Source: Carboxylicivirga sediminis
Lineage (GTDB): Bacteria > Bacteroidota > Bacteroidia > Bacteroidales > Marinilabiliaceae
Assembly (NCBI RefSeq): GCF_018156225.1
Contig: NZ_JAGTAR010000005.1
Coordinates: forward strand, 1-64,000
Length of the DNA: 64,000 bases
Direction: 5' to 3'
The position numbers and the translations under genes were made by a program. Under the pieces are notes generated by a model. It did not search any database. It saw only the letters and a list, made by a program, of their open reading frames with translations, and was not told the origin of the DNA. Shown one piece after another: positions 23,792-32,113 of this stretch; within the stretch, counting starts at the first letter, position 1, and each line of letters starts with the position of its first letter.

Positions 23792-25840
23792 CTAGTTTAC
23801 AATAAACTCATCACAAAACAACCACGAAGGTTGTCCGGCACCGGGCTTGCCCTCGGGAATAAGTCCAAAATTAGAGACCTTAACTCTTATATAACGAGCC
23901 TCAACACTCATGCCCGTTGCTCCTTTAGTCACCAGGTAAACATTGTTAAGCACTTCGTTTTGTTGCGACTCATTTAGCTGAACAGGCTCGTAAGAACGAC
24001 CATCTTTTGAAATAAATATCTCCACCTGTTGGGGTGCATACACCCACGAGCCACGCTTATCCAGGAAACGCATTTTTATCTCATTAATGGCAGTCAGTTC
24101 GTTTAATTCAATAACGCCCTGCATATCGTTGCCGTTGAAGCCTAAAAATGTATCATAGTCGGAAGCCCAAAGAGGTGTAAAGTTCTTGCCTTTTCCATCG
24201 CACAAAAAGCTGATTGGTGCATCGTAGGGTTTATCGGGCATCTGCTTCATGGTTACCTTTGCGCCTTTTGCTTTATTGGTAAGGGTCACAAATCGTTCGC
24301 CCATCTCCTGCTCTATCGAAGGCACCTCATATTGCTGCTTTAATTTAGCCAGCTGTGCTTTCAGCTCTTCTATCAGCGTTGCACACTCAGCATTAGCATA
24401 TTGGTTATTCATTTCCTGTGGGTCGGTTTCCAAATCGTAAAACTCCCACTCGTCGGTATCAAAGTAGAAATGAATTAACTTGTAGTGACCTGTTGAGATG
24501 CCATAGTGACGCTTAACGGCGTGTATACCCGGATACTCATAATAATGGTAATAAACGGCGTCGCGCCATGCATCTGAGTTTTGCTCCAACACCGGACGCA
24601 TGGATAAACCTTGCATTTCCTGTGGTGCTTCAACACCGGCATAATCAAGGAAAGTCTGCGCAAAATCCAGATTCTGTACCAGCTTGTCACATACCCATCC
24701 TTTCTTCACACCTTCCGGATAGCGTAATAGCAATGGTGTACTTAATGACTCTTCATACATAAAGCGCTTATCGAACCAGCCGTGCTCGCCCAAATAAAAG
24801 CCCTGATCTGAGGTATACACCACAATCGTATTATCGGCCAAACCATTTGCATCCAGGTAATCCAGAATCTCACCCACGCCATCATCAACCGAAGCAATGG
24901 TTGACAGGTAATCCTGCATATAGCGCTGATATTTCCAAATAGCCTTTTCTTTTCCACTCAGCTCTGCATCATAATAGGCCTGATTCTTGGCCCGATAGGC
25001 ATTGTGCCAGTTGGTTTTCTGTTCGTCGCTCATACGCTCATACCAGTCGCCCCAGCCATCTCTGATAATATCATCGGTACCGGGCTTTGTCAGCTTCAGG
25101 TCGTAGCCTTCAAACATGATTTTATCGATTTCCATTTCCTGCTCCCTGGCAGCACGGCCACGGGTGGAATAGTCATCAAAGAAGTTATCCGGCACAGGAA
25201 TTTCGGCCTGATCAAACTGATTGAGGTACTGCGGTGCAGGCATCCAGTTACGGTGAGGTGCTTTGTGCTGCACCATTAGGCAAAATGGTTTGTCCTCCTG
25301 TTTGATGCCTTCGAGCCACTCCAAGGCTTTATCAGTAATAATATTGGTCACATAACCGGGAATACGAACCAATCCCTGCGGCGTTCTGAAGTCCGGATTA
25401 TAATATTCTCCCTGATCGGGTAATACCATCCACTGGTCGAAACCCGTAGGTTCACTCTTGAGGTGCCATTTACCAACAATGGCCGTATGATAGCCAGCCT
25501 CTTTCAAGAGTTTTGGAAAAGTGGCCTGCCCGCCATCGAAGGTCACCTCATTATTAATCAATCCGTTTTTATGACTATGCTTACCGGTTAATATTACCGC
25601 ACGCGACGGGGCACAAATAGAGTTGGTGACCGTCGCATTTGTGAATAGCACGCCCTCTTTAGCCAGCCTGTCGATGTTAGGTGTTTGATTAAGGCCATGT
25701 CCATAGGCACTGATGGCCTGTTCAGCATGATCATCAGATATGATGAAGACGATATTAGGACGCTCTGTTTTGACTGCCGAACATGCAAAAGTCAGCAGTA
25801 TTACAAAAGCAGCCAGTAGCTGATTGATAGAATTTTTCAT
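23792..25840 (-). CDS. Lipoprotein S1 sulfatase, GlcNAc-6-sulfatase-like
   Basis: A 682-residue formylglycine-dependent sulfatase. The lipobox LTFAC places Cys20 as the lipid-anchored residue. Metal ligands Asp36-Asp37 occur in SDDH, and the maturation motif CAPSR (Cys76 to Arg80) is canonical, to be converted to formylglycine by an anaerobic or aerobic maturase elsewhere. Further active-site blocks are VGKWHL and YTSDQGFYLGEHGWFDK. The EHGWFDKRFMYEESL block is typical of mucin-desulfating N-acetylglucosamine-6-O-sulfatases. The last 150 residues form a beta-rich discoidin-like domain (WASDYDTFLGFNGNDMQGVI) that may bind glycan. Acts on sulfated glycans in the periplasm or at the surface; exact substrate not fixed. 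Confidence 0.88.
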   Translation of the reverse strand: MKNSINQLLAAFVILLTFACSAVKTERPNIVFIISDDHAEQAISAYGHGLNQTPNIDRLAKEGVLFTNATVTNSICAPSRAVILTGKHSHKNGLINNEVTFDGGQATFPKLLKEAGYHTAIVGKWHLKSEPTGFDQWMVLPDQGEYYNPDFRTPQGLVRIPGYVTNIITDKALEWLEGIKQEDKPFCLMVQHKAPHRNWMPAPQYLNQFDQAEIPVPDNFFDDYSTRGRAAREQEMEIDKIMFEGYDLKLTKPGTDDIIRDGWGDWYERMSDEQKTNWHNAYRAKNQAYYDAELSGKEKAIWKYQRYMQDYLSTIASVDDGVGEILDYLDANGLADNTIVVYTSDQGFYLGEHGWFDKRFMYEESLSTPLLLRYPEGVKKGWVCDKLVQNLDFAQTFLDYAGVEAPQEMQGLSMRPVLEQNSDAWRDAVYYHYYEYPGIHAVKRHYGISTGHYKLIHFYFDTDEWEFYDLETDPQEMNNQYANAECATLIEELKAQLAKLKQQYEVPSIEQEMGERFVTLTNKAKGAKVTMKQMPDKPYDAPISFLCDGKGKNFTPLWASDYDTFLGFNGNDMQGVIELNELTAINEIKMRFLDKRGSWVYAPQQVEIFISKDGRSYEPVQLNESQQNEVLNNVYLVTKGATGMSVEARYIRVKVSNFGLIPEGKPGAGQPSWLFCDEFIVN

Positions 25841-25962
25841 CGTATTGTATTTATTGTAGCCTGTTAGTTTATTTAAACAGTAGTAACTTAATGTAGTACC
25901 AAGACATAAGATACGAGACTATTAATGCTCCCATTGGAACAAGACTTGGGTCTAGTCCCCCA

Positions 25963-25989
25963 TCGCCTTCGGCACTTCCCCAAGGGGAA
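25963..25989. repeat. Dispersed GC-rich intergenic repeat fragment
   Basis: TCGCCTTCGGCACTT (25963-25977) occurs again in inverse orientation at 57618-57632. It is joined to the hairpin TTCCCC-AA-GGGGAA (25976-25989). The block is more GC-rich than its surroundings and looks like a genome-wide intergenic repeat of Bacteroidota. Confidence 0.5.
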
Positions 25990-26006
25990 AATGCTTTGCT
26001 GTTCCA

Positions 26007-27470
26007 CTAATTCTCCTCAATACGGCCAAGGGGACGCACTTCATGACCTTCCATTTTTTGCAGCCTGTCGCCCAGTTCGTAACGTGCCTGTTTGGCAATC
26101 GCCTCTAACTCCTCTACTACATCAGGGTGCAGGTCAATGACGTTATATGCTTCCTCAATATCATCCTGCAGGTTGTACAACTCCAGGCCGCATGGCATTT
26201 GTTTGGTCCAGCCCGGGAATCCATCCTTTCCCGGAGGGTGCTGACGATATGAGCGATACTCATGCGGGAAATAGAGCTTCCAGTCGCCTTTACGCACAGC
26301 GTGCAGTTCGCCGCCGTAGTAGGCCCAAAACTCATCACGCGGCGTTACATCTTTACCTTTTAGCAGTTTAGAGATATCCACACCATCAATCTTATTCTCG
26401 GGCAACCTGGCACCCGTTATTGCAGCTATTGTCGGCAACAAATCAATGGTCGATGCCAGCTTGTCGTTTACCTGCCTGCCTTTTATCTGTGCAGGCCATT
26501 GCATCACACAAGGCACCCGGTGGCCACCTTCCCACATCGAACCTTTCCCTTCGCGCAAGGGGTAAGCCGAACCGGCATGATTACCAAAACACATCCAGGG
26601 GCCATTATCACTTGTAAACACCACCAGTGTATTATCATCAACACCAGCGTCCTTCAGAGCCTTCATCACCTGGCCTACCGACCAGTCTATCTCCATCATC
26701 ACATCACCATAGAGCCCCTGTTCACTTTTACCTTTAAACTTATCGGACACCGCCAAAGGCACATGAGGCATGGAGTGCGCCAGATACAAGAAGAATGGTT
26801 CTGCCTGGTGACGCTGAATAAACTCAACGGCCTTATGGGTATATAAAGTAGTTATTTGAGCCTGGTCGTCGAGGTTATGAATCTCCGCCACCTTTTCATT
26901 GCCTTCAAGAATAGGCAGAGGCGGATATTTCAATTTCCAATGCTTGGCAACAGTATCCTTCTCATGCACAGATATGCCATCGTAATCAACGGGCCACATA
27001 TCGTTGGAGTAAGGGATGCCATAGTATTTGTCAAAGCCCTGCTGAAGCGGCAAGAATACCTTATTATGCCCTAAATGCCATTTGCCAACCATACCCGTTG
27101 CATAGCCATGCTCTTTCAGCATGTCAGCAATGGTCACCTCATCGGGATTTAAACCAATAAGCGTATCCCAGGGCATGTATGCTCCCCGCACGTTAAGGCG
27201 CTCGTTATAGCAGCCGGTAAGCAGTGCAGCACGCGAAGCACTGCATACAGCCGTGCTCACATGAAAGTTGGTAAATCGCATGCCATTTTCAGCCAGCCGG
27301 TCGATGTGCGGTGTTTCAAACTCGGTGGCCCCGTAGCATGACAGGTCGTTATAGCCCTGGTCATCAGTGAAAATAATCACCACGTTGGGCGGCCTGTTGT
27401 CCTTACAGGCAGTGAGGCTCACAAGCGTAAGCAGGAGCCAGCTAAAAACATAAGATTTGGATACTTTCAT
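26007..27470 (-). CDS. Lipoprotein S1 sulfatase, arylsulfatase A/GALNS-like
   Basis: A sulfatase of about 487 residues. The frame is open to 27503, but the ATG at 27470 gives a proper lipoprotein signal (KVSKSYVFSWLLLTLVSLTAC, Cys22) and a -7 box lies at 27501-27508, inside the longer version. Metal ligands Asp36-Asp37 are in FTDDQGYND; the maturation motif is CSASR (Cys76 to Arg80), with Ala replacing the usual Pro, a known variant. Other blocks are VGKWHLGHN, GFDKYYGIPYSNDMWP and FTSDNGPW, which point to the arylsulfatase A / N-acetylgalactosamine-6-sulfatase side of family S1. Same strand as the first sulfatase, 166 bp upstream of it. Likely desulfates a sulfated polysaccharide or glycan. 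Confidence 0.88.
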   Translation of the reverse strand: MKVSKSYVFSWLLLTLVSLTACKDNRPPNVVIIFTDDQGYNDLSCYGATEFETPHIDRLAENGMRFTNFHVSTAVCSASRAALLTGCYNERLNVRGAYMPWDTLIGLNPDEVTIADMLKEHGYATGMVGKWHLGHNKVFLPLQQGFDKYYGIPYSNDMWPVDYDGISVHEKDTVAKHWKLKYPPLPILEGNEKVAEIHNLDDQAQITTLYTHKAVEFIQRHQAEPFFLYLAHSMPHVPLAVSDKFKGKSEQGLYGDVMMEIDWSVGQVMKALKDAGVDDNTLVVFTSDNGPWMCFGNHAGSAYPLREGKGSMWEGGHRVPCVMQWPAQIKGRQVNDKLASTIDLLPTIAAITGARLPENKIDGVDISKLLKGKDVTPRDEFWAYYGGELHAVRKGDWKLYFPHEYRSYRQHPPGKDGFPGWTKQMPCGLELYNLQDDIEEAYNVIDLHPDVVEELEAIAKQARYELGDRLQKMEGHEVRPLGRIEEN

Positions 27471-27500
27471 AGTATGATTACTTGTAAATGCACTGTCATA

Positions 27501-27508
27501 CAAAAATA
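27501..27508 (-). promoter_or_regulatory. -7 box of the second sulfatase gene
   Basis: Perfect TAnnTTTG on the minus strand (TATTTTTG), about 30 bp before the chosen ATG at 27470. No convincing -33 TTTG. Confidence 0.5.
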
Positions 27509-27787
27509 ATCAGCTCCTGTACACCTGTTGTTTTATGCCGGTTCAGAAAAGGTCAGTCATGTTCAAAATACGCCATATCAGTAAATCGATTCAAAATAAT
27601 ACCGAAAACGACTCAAAACGATTGATAGAAAATCAATCTGTAATTCTGAATCGCCATAACGATGGCTCTCTGTTCTTTCGCCAATAAACACTGAGCACCA
27701 CTCATTGCATACACTCCGAATCCGTTACTTTGCAACGAACTCAGCACACCATGTGCCTTAGCGCAATATTCATTGTTCAAATGGATT

Positions 27788-27807
27788 TCCCCCTTGGCGA
27801 AGGGGGA
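27788..27807. repeat. Perfect short inverted repeat
   Basis: TCCCCCTT, GGCG loop, AAGGGGGA. Similar in style to the GC-rich fragment at 25963-25989; probably part of the same class of intergenic repeats. Confidence 0.5.
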
Positions 27808-27907
27808 TAGTTTGTATAGGTTTATAACAATTTAATGATGAGGGGGATTGCCTTTTAGTTAGATTGAAGGGTAATAAGAACCCATGCTATAATACCGTTT
27901 ACTAATC

Positions 27908-28004
27908 AAAATGCGCCTTTAATGCCTTTCAGTTTTAAAGCCACTTTGATTATGTATCGGCATTTACCATTGTTGTTTTTAAAATTGCGCTTAAGGCGCA
28001 TTTT
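27908..28004. repeat. Nested inverted-repeat element, MITE-like
   Basis: The ends are AAAATGCGCCTTTAA (27908-27922) and TTAAGGCGCATTTT (27991-28004), complementary with one extra T. Inside are AATGCC (27921-27926) and GGCATT (27959-27964), also complementary, and a second small hairpin at the right end (AAAATTGCGC-TTAA-GGCGCATTTT). The layout suggests a small folded mobile-element remnant or structured RNA; no coding. Confidence 0.4.
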
Positions 28005-28461
28005 AAAATACAATTGCTATAACAGGCAATAAACAGGGTTTTGCTCCCTATACAAATCCCATGGATTAAACGGGAATCACTTCAAATAGTTGTGGAGTAA
28101 CATTAATTCCTAAAAAAAGCTATAGCTGTGATTAGTTAACAGGACTATGCATAGTCTTGGGCTTCAAGGAGCTTTGTCTTACCAGACGGGTTTTCTTTTT
28201 CCATATCCGAAAAAGAAACAAAAAGACTAGTCCCATTGATGCTTCCGCGCGCTCTAATAAATTATAAGCATCGCTATCAAAGTAGGATAAACCCCTTTGA
28301 TGCTCTGCTAAATAATCTATTATTCACCCCTTCGCCGGCCCGCCAATGAGACAGGCCACCCCTCAACCGGAACATCCCCATAAGTAAGAAAGACTTAAAA
28401 GTATTGTTGTCGAAAACAGAAATGAAAATTGTTTTCTCAGGATTAGATTAAATTAACCTCA

Positions 28462-28593
28462 ATCACTTTTGTCCACAAAATGTCAATTGTTCCCAAAACG
28501 CTCTTGATACTTTTCAAAAACCTTCTAGACACTTTTAAAATTGTATCTAGAGACTTTTTGATTTTCATCAAGACGCTTTTTAACCGACTACAT
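28462..28593. repeat. Degenerate 22-bp tandem periodicity
   Basis: CTTTT begins at 28466, 28510, 28532, 28554 and 28576, each separated by 22 bp or a multiple of it. The best units start at 28506, 28528, 28550 and 28572 and read GAtACTTTT, GACACTTTT, GAGACTTTT, GACGCTTTT, with TCTA or TCAA before each later GA. The rest of each unit varies. This is too degenerate and spacer-free for a CRISPR. Confidence 0.5.
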
Positions 28594-28602
28594 AGCCAAT
28601 GT

Positions 28603-28626
28603 AAAAAGCCACCATTTAATTTGTGG
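28603..28626 (-). terminator. Weak terminator hairpin behind the B12 transport operon
   Basis: On the minus strand CCAC pairs with GTGG around about 10 nt, followed by CTTTTT. Only four base pairs, so support is modest; it lies 22 bp after the stop at 28648. Confidence 0.35.
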
Positions 28627-28647
28627 GTGTAATAATATTAATGATTA

Positions 28648-29667
28648 CTATTCCTGACGAATCTGTAGTAAGAGATCTTCAATGGTCCTGAGCGCGTGCC
28701 GGCTTCCATCGGTCTGATGCAGTATGTACGCCTTATTGGCATTACTGTCTATCTCAATATTTGGGTAATTACCTTCTTCAACCGTTGTTTGGTAGCCTGT
28801 ACGGTTAAGGGCATGGCTCAGCCACTTGTACTCCACTCCCTTGCCTATCACCCGGATGGTTTTCATTTGCTCGCGCTCCACCTTAAACGAGCCACTTTCG
28901 TTGTCAAACAGTATCCCTTCCTTCTCGAAGAAACGACGAAACCCATTGGCCAGCACCAAATCTTCGGGCACTCCGGCTTCCAGCTGTCGTCCTTGTGCCA
29001 ATAACCATATTTTATCGGCCAGTTGCAAGGCCAAATCCAAATCGTGGGTGGACAGCAGAATCGCCCTGTTTCGTTCGCGAGCCAGTTTCTTCAGTAGCTG
29101 AACAATCTCAATCTTACTTGGCAAATCCAGAAAAGCGGTTGGCTCATCCAGAATAATCAAAGGTGTATCCTGCACCAGTGCTTTGGCAATCATCGCCTTT
29201 TGGCGTTCACCATCACTCATGCACACCAGCTGGCGATTAATAAAACCTTTCAGGCCCACATCTTCAATGGCCTGTTTTACCAGTTGCTTATCATGTTTAG
29301 AAAGCATACCAAAGAAATCGGTATAAGGTGTGCGACCTAAAGCCACCAAATCAAACACAGTCATGTTTGGAATCTGCAATCGCTCAGTGAGGACAACAGA
29401 TACCACTTTAGCCAGTTCATTGCGTTTATAATCAGCCAAGGCCTTACCATTAACAGACACCTTGCCGGCCATTTTAGGAATAAAACCACTCAGTGTTTTT
29501 ATCAGGGTTGACTTGCCTGCTCCATTGGGCCCCAATAAGCATGCGAACTCACCACGGTGCAGCTGCACATTAATATCCTTATGCAGCACCAGCGACTTGT
29601 TGCCACCTTGCCTGTAACCAACAGCTAAATCATTCGATTGTAACAGAACAGCATTATCCATTGGCAT
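28648..29667 (-). CDS. btuD: Cobalamin ABC transporter ATP-binding protein
   Basis: The 339-residue ATPase of the B12 importer. Walker A is GPNGAGKST, the Q loop follows, the signature is MSDGERQK (a variant of LSGGQ), Walker B is LIILDEPTAFLD and the switch is STHDLDLAL. Residues 1-255 form a FecE/BtuD-type domain. The last 75 or so residues (from QMKTIRVIGKGVEYKW) are an extra C-terminal domain not found in E. coli BtuD. It overlaps btuC by 14 bp, and the in-frame ATG at 29661 is an alternative start. The cobalamin riboswitch ahead of btuF assigns the substrate. Works at the inner membrane's cytoplasmic face. Confidence 0.88.
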   Translation of the reverse strand: MPMDNAVLLQSNDLAVGYRQGGNKSLVLHKDINVQLHRGEFACLLGPNGAGKSTLIKTLSGFIPKMAGKVSVNGKALADYKRNELAKVVSVVLTERLQIPNMTVFDLVALGRTPYTDFFGMLSKHDKQLVKQAIEDVGLKGFINRQLVCMSDGERQKAMIAKALVQDTPLIILDEPTAFLDLPSKIEIVQLLKKLARERNRAILLSTHDLDLALQLADKIWLLAQGRQLEAGVPEDLVLANGFRRFFEKEGILFDNESGSFKVEREQMKTIRVIGKGVEYKWLSHALNRTGYQTTVEEGNYPNIEIDSNANKAYILHQTDGSRHALRTIEDLLLQIRQE

Positions 29668-30700
29668 TCATCTTTCGGCGTTTAATAATCACTGATATCA
29701 CAATTGGTGCACCTATCAGGCCCGTCACCACATTAATCGGCAAAGCCCCATCGAAGCCAGGCAAGCGGGCTATTAAGTTACAAAACAGCGCTAACACGGC
29801 ACCTGCAAGTATAACAGCAGGCATCAATACCTTTTGGTCGCTGGTACGGAATAATCCCTTTGTTAGGTGAGGCACTGCCAATCCTAAGAATGCAATAGGT
29901 CCGCAAAAAGCAGTAATGGCGGCTGTCAGTATACCTGTACAAAATAATATAGCAAGCCTTGTATTGCGGATATTAATCCCCAGGTTTTCGGCATAGTTTT
30001 CGCCCAACAGAAGTACATTAAGCGGCTTTATCAATAGCAAACTCATGACCAGACCAATTAAAACAATTGGAATTAATATGAGCAGATGTTCCCAACTGAC
30101 GTTTGAGAAACTACCTAAGCCCCATATCACATAGGCGTGTACATCTTCCTTGGGACTGTAAAACTTCATGACCCCAATAATAGCCGATGCGGCATAGCCT
30201 ATCATTATTCCCACAATCAGCAGGATGGTATTATCGCGCAAAGCCTGCGCAAAAAACACGATGAGCAACAATATGGTAAAAGCACCCAGAAACGCAGCTC
30301 CTACCACCGTCATGTGACCGAGCAAACCATATCCACTAATGGTTACCCCCAGAATATTTCCGGCAAATAACACTACTAATGCCACCCCCAGGCCTGCCCC
30401 ACTGCTGATGCCAAGAATTGATGGTCCGGCCAGTGGGTTACGAAACAAGGTCTGCATCTGCAATCCGCCAACGGCCAATCCGGCTCCAGCCAGTACTGCA
30501 GTAATCGTTTGTGGTAAGCGCGACATTAATATAATGGATGTATAGGCACTGCGTGAAGCTTTTTCGCCCAATAGTACATTTAAAATATCATCGAATGGAA
30601 TGGACACGGAGCCAAAACCAATATTCGCCATAAACAACAAGAGTAGTAAGGCTACCAATAAGCCAAATCCCAATACCCACTTTACCCGGTGCTCCTCCAT
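29654..30700 (-). CDS. btuC: Cobalamin ABC transporter permease (FecCD family)
   Basis: A 348-residue FecCD-type permease with about ten membrane helices. The family block GLQMQTLFRNPLAGPSILGI near residues 83-102 and GISSGAGLGVAL, then the GPIAFLGLAVPHLTK loop (residues about 272-286), which contacts the ATPase, are all present. FecCD proteins serve iron-siderophore, heme or cobalamin uptake; the riboswitch upstream decides for cobalamin. The start lies 2 bp after the btuF stop, and the end overlaps btuD by 14 bp, so the three genes form one tight operon. Confidence 0.9.
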   Translation of the reverse strand: MEEHRVKWVLGFGLLVALLLLLFMANIGFGSVSIPFDDILNVLLGEKASRSAYTSIILMSRLPQTITAVLAGAGLAVGGLQMQTLFRNPLAGPSILGISSGAGLGVALVVLFAGNILGVTISGYGLLGHMTVVGAAFLGAFTILLLIVFFAQALRDNTILLIVGIMIGYAASAIIGVMKFYSPKEDVHAYVIWGLGSFSNVSWEHLLILIPIVLIGLVMSLLLIKPLNVLLLGENYAENLGINIRNTRLAILFCTGILTAAITAFCGPIAFLGLAVPHLTKGLFRTSDQKVLMPAVILAGAVLALFCNLIARLPGFDGALPINVVTGLIGAPIVISVIIKRRKMNANG

Positions 30701-30702
30701 TA

Positions 30703-31845
30703 CTACTTGTTTATCAGTTGAAAATAGACAGGCTCATAATCGGGTAGTAATGCAGGATGAAAGGCATGGGCCAAATCGCTTAGTACAACATGCGGCTGCA
30801 ACAGGCCTTTTTCAAAATACCTGGAGTAAGATGAGTTAGTCACCACCACCTGCTTGTTTTTATAAGCATCAAAATCGGTGTAGCGCTTATCTATCGTTTC
30901 TATCTCATTATAAGTAACCTCAGTTGGGTAGTTAATAATGAGCACCCAGAAGTCGGTATGCTCAGCCTTATCTATTATTGTCTCATAATCGAGCGAAAGA
31001 GAACCCGTTCCTTCGGTATCATTGTAGATATAATTACATCCGGCATCGTTAAAGAAGTTGGCCATGTAACTCTGGCCGGCAGGTGTGTACCATATACCCT
31101 GATAGATGTGCCCGGTAAAGACAGATGGCTTATCCTCCACCCGACTCACCTTTGCTTTAACAGCTAAGTACTCCTTTTCGATGGCCTCAAACTGATGTTT
31201 TGCATTGTTTCCTTCACCCAGCAACTCACCAACAAACACGAGCCATTCGGCACGCCCCAATGGTGTATGCTCCAGGTAATCGGCATTGGTAATAACAGGA
31301 ATGCCCGCACTCTCAACCGCCATAAAATGATTATCCTTAAAGGGGGAAACCATCATAAAGTCAGGCTCGATATCCACCATGATTTCAACATCAGGTGCCA
31401 CGGCCAATCCTACGTTTTTAACCTGACCACTGGCAATGGCCTCTTGCAAATAGTCATCGGCAATATATTGTGGTTCTGCTACTCCTTTAATGGTGTGTTT
31501 TACCCCCAAAGCATGCGCATAATTCACCATGGTGGAAGACAGTGCTACCCATTTGCTCACCGGGTATTTTAATACAACATCATTTTGTGCTTTAAGGACT
31601 TTTAACTTCGATTCATCTCTCACCAAAGCAATGGTTTCGGTTTTAGTCGAATCGCCCCATGGGTCGTTCAACACAATCTGACTATATCCATCAAAGTAAT
31701 TGATGACAAAGCCTTTGGCATAATGTGGGATATAAGTACTATCAGGTTCTGCAACGCTTGATTGCTTACTATTGCTGCTGGTTCGTGCTGTGCAGGACCA
31801 CATGAGTGCTGCAACTATAGCTATGGATATGAAAGTTCTAATCAT
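30703..31845 (-). CDS. btuF: Cobalamin-binding lipoprotein of ABC transporter
   Basis: A periplasmic binding protein of about 380 residues with the class III (FecB/BtuF) fold: two lobes linked by a long helix. The frame opens at 31935, but its first 30 codons lie in the B12 box of the riboswitch, so the ATG at 31845 is chosen. This gives a proper lipoprotein signal (MIRTFISIAIVAALMWSC, Cys18). Typical blocks are KVLKAQNDVVLKYPVSKWVAL, VGLAVAPDVEIMVDIEPDFMMV (each named by part) and the late DFWVLIINYP. First gene of btuFCD. It would capture B12 delivered by an outer-membrane BtuB, which is not in this window. Confidence 0.88.
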   Translation of the reverse strand: MIRTFISIAIVAALMWSCTARTSSNSKQSSVAEPDSTYIPHYAKGFVINYFDGYSQIVLNDPWGDSTKTETIALVRDESKLKVLKAQNDVVLKYPVSKWVALSSTMVNYAHALGVKHTIKGVAEPQYIADDYLQEAIASGQVKNVGLAVAPDVEIMVDIEPDFMMVSPFKDNHFMAVESAGIPVITNADYLEHTPLGRAEWLVFVGELLGEGNNAKHQFEAIEKEYLAVKAKVSRVEDKPSVFTGHIYQGIWYTPAGQSYMANFFNDAGCNYIYNDTEGTGSLSLDYETIIDKAEHTDFWVLIINYPTEVTYNEIETIDKRYTDFDAYKNKQVVVTNSSYSRYFEKGLLQPHVVLSDLAHAFHPALLPDYEPVYFQLINK

Positions 31846-31877
31846 CTCTTTTTCTCCGAAAGAATTCTGAATAAATA

Positions 31878-32027
31878 GCATTACCAGACAGGTTTTCCGG
31901 CTCTCTTTCTTTGCTTCCCCTTCCCATCCATTCAAAGACAGTGGTTATTGAAACAAAGCTCCTGTTGCAGGCACAGATTACGGCTGCGGGAACAGCTCAG
32001 GTATTTAACCTGATTCCCTTTCTGAAT
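31878..32027 (-). ncRNA. Cobalamin riboswitch
   Basis: Read on the minus strand, the leader shows the class hallmarks in order: GGGAATCAGGT...ACCTGAGCTGTTCCCGC with the following AGCCGTAATCTG core, then CCACTG, GGATGGGAAGG and the B12 box GAGAGCCGGAAAACCTGTC. Binding of adenosylcobalamin would fold the core and block expression of btuFCD. It ends about 30 bp before the btuF start, so control may be at translation; no clear terminator is seen. Family RF00174 by motif reading. Confidence 0.93.
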
Positions 32028-32033
32028 AATGTG

Positions 32034-32041
32034 CAAAAATA
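32034..32041 (-). promoter_or_regulatory. -7 box ahead of the cobalamin riboswitch
   Basis: Perfect TAnnTTTG (TATTTTTG on the minus strand) with TTTA 22 bp upstream as a partial -33. Transcription would start right at the 5' end of the riboswitch. Confidence 0.6.
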
Positions 32042-32113
32042 GTGTTTTATGCTGACAAGCCTTTAAAATAGTGCATTTATTATCGCGCACCGGGCGGATA
32101 CATAAGCCAAAAC

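Larger units (their letters stand above)
27509..28647. other. Gene-free region with several inverted and periodic repeats
   Basis: About 1.1 kb without a credible coding frame on either strand. It holds an 8-bp-arm hairpin (27788-27807), a nested inverted-repeat element (27908-28004), the 14-bp palindrome GACTATGCATAGTC (28143-28156), a 10-bp-arm hairpin (28192-28218, arms TTTCTTTTTC and GAAAAAGAAA) and a 22-bp periodic array (28462-28593). No transposase remnant was recognised. It separates the sulfatase genes from the cobalamin transport operon. Confidence 0.6.

Noticed and set aside
26117-27074. Multiple short frames inside the second sulfatase gene
   Set aside because: All are shadows of the sulfatase; none has protein family features.
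28462-28593. Periodic array considered as a CRISPR
   Set aside because: Units are contiguous, degenerate and only 22 bp in all, with no separate repeat and spacer and no cas genes nearby.
31846-31935. First 30 codons of the longer btuF frame
   Set aside because: They are read from the B12 box of the riboswitch; a proper lipoprotein signal begins only at 31845.
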